From assembly GCA_029941095.1 (NCBI GenBank), contig JAPYRO010000001.1, forward strand, positions 6,453-34,690: a DNA stretch of 28,238 bases. The letters are read 5' to 3'. The position numbers and the translations under genes were made by a program. The notes below the pieces were generated by a model. That model did not search any database. It saw only the letters and a list, made by a program, of their open reading frames with translations, and was not told the origin of the DNA. Of this stretch, positions 23,577-28,238 are shown one piece after another; the stretch's first letter is position 1, and the number at the start of each line of letters is the position of its first letter. Source of the stretch: Dehalococcoidia bacterium. GTDB lineage: Bacteria > Chloroflexota > Dehalococcoidia > UBA6926.

Positions 23577-24785
23577 TTCATCAGCAATTTACATCTAACC
23601 CACTTCCGGAATTACGTAGCGATTAACACGCAATTCCATAAGGGTCTAAACATACTACATGGAAGCAATGGCCAGGGTAAAACAAATTTACTTGAATCGA
23701 TTTCTATGTTACCAACCGGTCGCTCCAGTAAAGCTGCCAATGATCGAGAAACTATTGGATGGACCGCGATAACCGAACCAATACCTTACTCAAGAATTCA
23801 AGCGGAAGTAACTGAAGATTCCATCGTTACAGATATAGAATTAATATTACAGATAAATAATTTGTCTAGTTTAAACAAAGATAAAGATCGCTCAAATGAG
23901 AACTATTTACTGAAAACTGGGAGGCTGCAAAAAGCCCTCAAATTAAATGGCGTTCGCCAAAAAAGAACCAATGGTTCAGGAATAATAAAAGTCGTATCAA
24001 CTGGCCCCGAAGAAGTGTCTTTATTATCGGGGCCTCCATCGGCTAGGAGACGTTTCCTTGAAGACATAAGCGCCCAAACAGATCCTCAATTTTTGGAAAC
24101 CAATCAAAGATATCAAAAGGTCCTTAGCCAAAGAAATGCATTACTAAAACGCATACGGAAACAGCAAAGTGCAAGAACTAATGAAATAAATGCATGGGAA
24201 GAAGAACTAGTAAAACTCGGATCCTATATTTTATATAGTCGTTATCAATTATTGGAATCCATTAAACACCAGCTGGATCAATCTTATAAATACTTATCTG
24301 CAGAATCGGGAGATTTTAATTTAGTTTATATTGACAGTACTGCTTCGTCTGAAAATTCATCTTTGACGAATATAAGCGAAAATTTTGAGAAATCAATCGA
24401 AGAAAACTGGGATAGAGATTTAGCTACCTCAACAACATCCGTAGGGCCTCATAGAGATGACTTTAGAACATTCTTGGACAACAAGGACATCGGGGTTTTT
24501 GGATCAAGAGGTCAGCAGAGGGTAGTGTCTATAGCACTATTTCTAGCAGAAGCTACATATATACAAGTCCAAACAGAAAAGAACCCCATCTTATTATTTG
24601 ATGATCCCCTATCCGAATTAGATACTTTGCACAGAGAGCGATTCCTGGATTTTGGAATTTCCATTGGAGAACAAGTCCTTCTGACCACCGCGGAACCGAC
24701 ATTAATTCCAACAAAAAATAATGCAGCGTCTAATCATTACTCAGTAAATAGAGGTATAATTTCAAAAATGGATAAACCAATTTAA
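23574..24785 (+). CDS. recF: RecF recombination mediator with apparent ATA start
   Basis: SMC-like ATPase that helps load RecA at gaps with RecO/RecR. The 403-residue reading shows SNLHLTHFRNY (residues 4-14), Walker A GSNGQGKT (30-37), SGPPSARRRFLEDISAQ, the RecF signature TSVGPHRDDF, the ABC signature SRGQQRVVSIAL and Walker B PILLFDDPLSELD. From the in-frame stop at 23505-23507 down to the ATG at 23706 there is no ATG, GTG or TTG. That ATG would delete Walker A. Alignment to the family start M-x-I-x-x-L-x-L-x-x-FRNY puts initiation at ATA 23574, with GAGGGG seven bases upstream. A base-call error at that codon is the main alternative. It heads a string with a sirtuin, a ThDP enzyme and a DUF1015 gene. 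Confidence 0.85.
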   Translation: MFISNLHLTHFRNYVAINTQFHKGLNILHGSNGQGKTNLLESISMLPTGRSSKAANDRETIGWTAITEPIPYSRIQAEVTEDSIVTDIELILQINNLSSLNKDKDRSNENYLLKTGRLQKALKLNGVRQKRTNGSGIIKVVSTGPEEVSLLSGPPSARRRFLEDISAQTDPQFLETNQRYQKVLSQRNALLKRIRKQQSARTNEINAWEEELVKLGSYILYSRYQLLESIKHQLDQSYKYLSAESGDFNLVYIDSTASSENSSLTNISENFEKSIEENWDRDLATSTTSVGPHRDDFRTFLDNKDIGVFGSRGQQRVVSIALFLAEATYIQVQTEKNPILLFDDPLSELDTLHRERFLDFGISIGEQVLLTTAEPTLIPTKNNAASNHYSVNRGIISKMDKPI

Positions 24786-24806
24786 CGGCACTTGGTAGGT
24801 ATGATT

Positions 24807-25598
24807 ATGACGATAAACGATACAATGTATGCAAAAATTGAAGATACGGCTAGGGCTCTGATGTCGTCCTCTTATGGAACCGCGATAAGTGGTGCAGGAA
24901 TGTCGGCAGAGAGCGGAGTCCCTACTTTCAGAGGTCCAGATGGTCTTTGGACAAAATACGGAGAACCGGATGATTTGGGTTACGAAAAATTCGAACAAGA
25001 CCCAAAACTTTGGTGGGAAACCAGGCTTAGCAGTACCTATATGCCAGAAATGAAAAAAGCCCTAGATGGAGCAAAACCAAATGATGGCCACCTTGCTTTA
25101 GCAAAACTAGAAGAAATGGGCCACATAAATTGTGTGATAACTCAAAATGTGGACGGGCTTCATTCGGAAGCAGGAACTGAAAATATTGTTGAAATACATG
25201 GTAACAATAGATTGCTCCGATGTATCCAATGTGAAAACAGATATACTCCTGAGAATATACCTATGGAAGTGCTCCCTCCAATATGCCCAGACTGCAATGG
25301 TTTGATTAAAATTGATACCGTAATGTTTGGAGAGCCAATTCCAAGATCGGTCTTGTTGAAATGCCAAAACGAATCTTCTCAGACCGATTGCATGCTAATT
25401 TTAGGGACCTCAGGTGTCGTATATCCAGCAGCGGCGTTGCCATCAATAGCAAAATCAAGCAACGGGGCAACGCTAATTGAAATCAATCCCGAACCATCGG
25501 CTTTATCACCTATTTGTGATATCGTGATCCAAGCCCCAACTGGAGTTGCATTACCTGCTCTAGTAGAACTTTTAGAGATGGAGGATAGCAGCTCATGA
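24807..25598 (+). CDS. Sirtuin, NAD-dependent protein deacylase
   Basis: Sir2-family enzyme that removes acyl groups from lysine using NAD+. The 263-residue protein has the NAD-binding GAGMSAESGVPTFRG, TQNVDGLH, the catalytic His in EIHGN, two zinc Cys pairs (CIQC and CPDC), VMFGEPIP and LGTSGVVYPAAALP. The Tyr-x-x-Arg pair that marks class III desuccinylases is not evident after WWETRL, so deacetylase activity is more likely. The frame opens at TTG 24792 with ATGs at 24801 and 24807; I chose 24807 because AGGT lies six bases before it. It starts about 20 nt after recF and overlaps the next gene by four bases (ATGA). Confidence 0.92.
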   Translation: MTINDTMYAKIEDTARALMSSSYGTAISGAGMSAESGVPTFRGPDGLWTKYGEPDDLGYEKFEQDPKLWWETRLSSTYMPEMKKALDGAKPNDGHLALAKLEEMGHINCVITQNVDGLHSEAGTENIVEIHGNNRLLRCIQCENRYTPENIPMEVLPPICPDCNGLIKIDTVMFGEPIPRSVLLKCQNESSQTDCMLILGTSGVVYPAAALPSIAKSSNGATLIEINPEPSALSPICDIVIQAPTGVALPALVELLEMEDSSS

Positions 25599-27331
25599 AT
25601 CCAAAGACAGATGGTACTAAACTTGCACCTGATGCTGTTTGGGACGCAATTGAGGAATGCGGCATAGACCAAGTGTATGGTATTCCTGGCGCGGTAACAG
25701 TACGTCTCTACAACGCCTTGTACGAGCGACAGGACAAATTTAATGTGGTTCTCGTCCGCCACGAGCAAACTGCATCAACAATGGCTGAAGGGTACGGTAG
25801 GGTCACAGGAAAACCTGCCATCGTTCTCGGACAGGGCCCATTCATCGCAACAAACGGTGGTGAAGCTATTATAGAAGCCTACCTTAGTGGGACACCCATG
25901 ATTATTATATTAGATGCGTCAATTAATAATTTTTCACAGCATGGAGTATACCAATCAGGAACAGGTGACTATGGAAGTTATGACCTGCGCCAAATGATGT
26001 CTGGCATGACAAAATATGTAGCCTATGCAACTACACCAAAAGAAACAGTTCAGGGCGTACAACTTGCATACAAACATGCCATTTCCGGAAGGCCAGGGCC
26101 AACTTGCGTGATAATAAAAGATCCTTCTGCCTTAGGAGAAGTCGATCTGGAAACAGCCCCAAAAGTATATTCTTCAGATCGCTATATGAACGTCTCGAAA
26201 ACTCTTGCGCCTAAAGAGGAAATTGAAAAAGCCGCTAATCTAATATCTAAATCAAAAAAACCTGTAATCATTTCTGGAAATGGTGTACACCAGTCAAAAA
26301 CTTACGACCAGCTTAAACAGATTTCTGAGAAAATAGTTGCTGGAGTAGCTACTTCTTATAGAGGGAAGGGAACATTCTCAGAGGCTCATCCTTTAGGGTT
26401 AGGTGTCATGGGCCTGTTCCCAGAACCGGCAGCTAATTCCTTGGTAGCAGAAGCCGATTTGCTGCTTGTAGTTGGATGTAGACTAGGACCGAGCGACACC
26501 GCAAATGAAAACCCTGCTCTTATTGATCCAACGCGACAGAAAATAATCCAGATTGATATTGAGCCAAGAAATGTGGGTTGGACCTTTCCGGTCGATGTAG
26601 GTTTAGTGGGAGACGCGTCCCTAATATTAGATCAGCTGGAACACGCTCTAGCTGATCTACCAGCAAATATTAGAACTGAACGTAATAATTATATTTCAAA
26701 AAAGAAACAAGAAAATAACTACTTTACAGACGCAGAGTCGGATTCTAGTGATTTCCCCATAAGACCGGAAAGATTACTACAGGAAATTAACAGAATCGTT
26801 GAACCCAACGCTATTATTGCCCTCGATGCGGGCAACAATAGGGTATGGACAACTCATTACTATCAAGTGCAAGATCCAGGAATTCTACTCGTGCCAGGAG
26901 GAACCGCAGGGATGGGATGGGGACCAGGAGCAATTCTTGGGGCAAAAATTGCAGCTCCCGATAGGCAATGCGTTAGTATCAGTGGTGATGGTGGGTTTGG
27001 GCTAGCGATCCATTCCTACATAACAGCCGTTGATGAAAACCTACCCATTGTATATATAGTGATGAATGATTCTGCTTTAGGAATGGTAACAAGAGGGCAA
27101 GGTGAGAAAAGAATTGCCTCAGAATTTAGACCAACCGAATACTGGAAAATAGCAGAAGCGTACGGAGGAACAGGCTATAATATAACGGATCCGGAACAAA
27201 TTAAACCTACGTTACAAAAAGCGCTCTCTGAAAATCGTCCTTCCGTGCTCGATATAAAAATTGATCCTAATATAGACTATCTGAAACTTAGAGCAGTAGA
27301 TTTAGTCAGCTATCAGTATAGGGCGATATAA
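25595..27331 (+). CDS. Thiamine diphosphate-dependent enzyme, acetolactate synthase-like
   Basis: A 578-residue member of the large ThDP decarboxylase/acetolactate-synthase superfamily. The three domains are visible: the N-terminal PYR domain with the activating Glu57 in RHEQTAS; the central domain with PVIISGNGVHQS and LLLVVGCRLG; and the C-terminal PP domain with GDGGF (464-468) and ND (491-492) of the GDG-x24-N motif. The segment near residues 79-90 (GQGPFIATNGGE) differs from the TSGPGATN of true acetolactate synthases, and no ilvN regulatory subunit is adjacent. I therefore leave substrate and gene name open. Its start overlaps the sirtuin stop by four bases. Confidence 0.88.
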   Translation: MNPKTDGTKLAPDAVWDAIEECGIDQVYGIPGAVTVRLYNALYERQDKFNVVLVRHEQTASTMAEGYGRVTGKPAIVLGQGPFIATNGGEAIIEAYLSGTPMIIILDASINNFSQHGVYQSGTGDYGSYDLRQMMSGMTKYVAYATTPKETVQGVQLAYKHAISGRPGPTCVIIKDPSALGEVDLETAPKVYSSDRYMNVSKTLAPKEEIEKAANLISKSKKPVIISGNGVHQSKTYDQLKQISEKIVAGVATSYRGKGTFSEAHPLGLGVMGLFPEPAANSLVAEADLLLVVGCRLGPSDTANENPALIDPTRQKIIQIDIEPRNVGWTFPVDVGLVGDASLILDQLEHALADLPANIRTERNNYISKKKQENNYFTDAESDSSDFPIRPERLLQEINRIVEPNAIIALDAGNNRVWTTHYYQVQDPGILLVPGGTAGMGWGPGAILGAKIAAPDRQCVSISGDGGFGLAIHSYITAVDENLPIVYIVMNDSALGMVTRGQGEKRIASEFRPTEYWKIAEAYGGTGYNITDPEQIKPTLQKALSENRPSVLDIKIDPNIDYLKLRAVDLVSYQYRAI

Positions 27332-28238
27332 TTGGTACAACTACAGCCGTTTATTGGTACTAGATATAATCCTAAAATCATCCTTGATCTATCCTCTGCT
27401 ATCGCACCCCCTTATGACGTGATATCAAAAGAACAACAAGAGGATTTTTATCAAAGAAACCCCTACAACATCATCCGCCTGGAATATCCAAAACCGGACG
27501 AAAATAATGACCCTTACACGGTTTCAGCACAAACACTTGAAGCTTGGAAAGAGAAAGGTGTGTTAAAAAAAGATGAACTAAGTTTTTACGTTATCCGCCA
27601 CTCTTTCGATTTCCTTGGTAAGTCATATGATCGTTTAGAATTACTAGCCACAGTTGGTATTGAACCATGGTCTCAAGGAAGTGTTCTTCCTCATGAACAT
27701 ACTGGGGAAAGTGCAAAACTTGATAGGTTAAATATGCTAAGAGCAACCAACACCAATATTAGCCCTATAATGACTTTGTATGACGATGAATCAAACCAGT
27801 TAACTCAAATATTAAACAGTATCGTTAAAACATCCCCAATAGTTAACGAATTGACGACTCGGGAAAATGAAAAATACACTTTTTGGCAAGTAACAGAGCC
27901 CCACCAAATAACAGCAATTCAAAATTCGGTCGATGGACCTCTATATATAGCTGACGGGCATCATCGGTATGAAACATCCCTAAATTATAAAAACGAAACC
28001 AGTTCCTTGGATGCTAACAACCCCAAAACAAATTACATCATGGTGTCTATAACTCCTATTCAAGATCCAGGATTAATTAGCCTCCCTTACCATAGGATGC
28101 TCGGCAATTTATCGGCTAATCAGATTAAACGAATTTTAAGGCAAATAGATGTTTATTTTAACTCTAGATCCTTGGACATAAATAACAAGTCCACAGAGGA
28201 AATATACAAATTAATTGACAAAAATATATATCAAACAC
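27332..28238 (+). CDS. DUF1015 family protein, C-terminus cut by window edge
   Basis: Partial protein of the uncharacterised DUF1015 family (PF06245). The first 302 residues show the family start QLQPFIGTRYNP, APPYDVISKEQQEDFYQRNPYNIIRLE, VLPHEHTGESAKLDRLNMLRATNTNISPI, and the diagnostic YIADGHHRYETSL. The start is a TTG immediately after the stop of the ThDP enzyme, with AGGG about nine bases upstream; no earlier start is possible in this frame without overlap. The DGHHR motif recalls ParB-like-fold kinases such as SerK, but that link is only a resemblance. Full length would be expected near 400-450 residues. Confidence 0.88.
   Translation, partial: MVQLQPFIGTRYNPKIILDLSSAIAPPYDVISKEQQEDFYQRNPYNIIRLEYPKPDENNDPYTVSAQTLEAWKEKGVLKKDELSFYVIRHSFDFLGKSYDRLELLATVGIEPWSQGSVLPHEHTGESAKLDRLNMLRATNTNISPIMTLYDDESNQLTQILNSIVKTSPIVNELTTRENEKYTFWQVTEPHQITAIQNSVDGPLYIADGHHRYETSLNYKNETSSLDANNPKTNYIMVSITPIQDPGLISLPYHRMLGNLSANQIKRILRQIDVYFNSRSLDINNKSTEEIYKLIDKNIYQT

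Noticed and set aside
23706..23708. ATG as the recF start
   Set aside because: It would remove the FRNY segment and Walker A motif that are encoded in frame just upstream.

Overview
The window is an AT-rich, gene-dense bacterial chromosomal segment carrying about 30 protein genes. I see no rRNA, tRNA, CRISPR array, insertion sequence or prophage. Start codons include several TTG and GTG, and neighbouring genes commonly abut or overlap by 1-4 bases. The organism is probably a member of Chloroflexota, perhaps a low-GC marine Dehalococcoidia/SAR202-like lineage. That placement rests on the style of the double zinc-ribbon protein beside rpsU, the S21 sequence and the DUF1015 protein. It is an inference from family resemblance, not a computed placement.

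Layout. (1) 1-7286, minus strand: one long fused str-S10 translation operon in transcription order rpsL, rpsG, fusA, rpsJ, rplC, rplD, rplW, rplB, rpsS, rplV, rpsC. It starts from a good sigma-70-type promoter near 7458-7487 and has a 5' leader containing a terminator-like hairpin. No tuf gene lies between fusA and rpsJ. rpsC runs off the left edge and carries an unusual Lys/Ala/Glu repeat tail. (2) 7538-8627, minus: a flavin reductase-like protein, ribosomal protein S21 and a double zinc-ribbon protein. (3) 8708-12625, minus: an ABC-2 exporter pair, a small DUF5808-like protein with its own promoter, an M16 zinc peptidase and a metallo-beta-lactamase-fold hydrolase.

(4) 12763-16025, plus: a second MBL-fold protein whose metal motif is degenerate, then lysA (lysine biosynthesis) and holB (DNA polymerase III delta prime). 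(5) 16037-23471, minus: a stomatin-like SPFH protein; sufU, sufS and sufC (Fe-S cluster assembly, with sufB and sufD missing from their usual place); fumC (TCA cycle); and proA and proB (proline synthesis). (6) 23574-28238, plus: recF, a sirtuin, an acetolactate-synthase-like ThDP enzyme and a DUF1015 protein cut by the right edge, all tightly packed.

Most of the content is housekeeping. The observations most worth checking are recF, whose conserved N-terminus has no ATG, GTG or TTG and aligns to an ATA codon behind a good Shine-Dalgarno sequence; the repeat tail of S3; the attenuator-like hairpin in the str leader; the degenerate MBL protein beside lysA; the sufCSU cluster lacking sufBD; and the recF-sirtuin-ThDP enzyme-DUF1015 gene string. 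I found no clear evidence of a wholly new multi-gene system.
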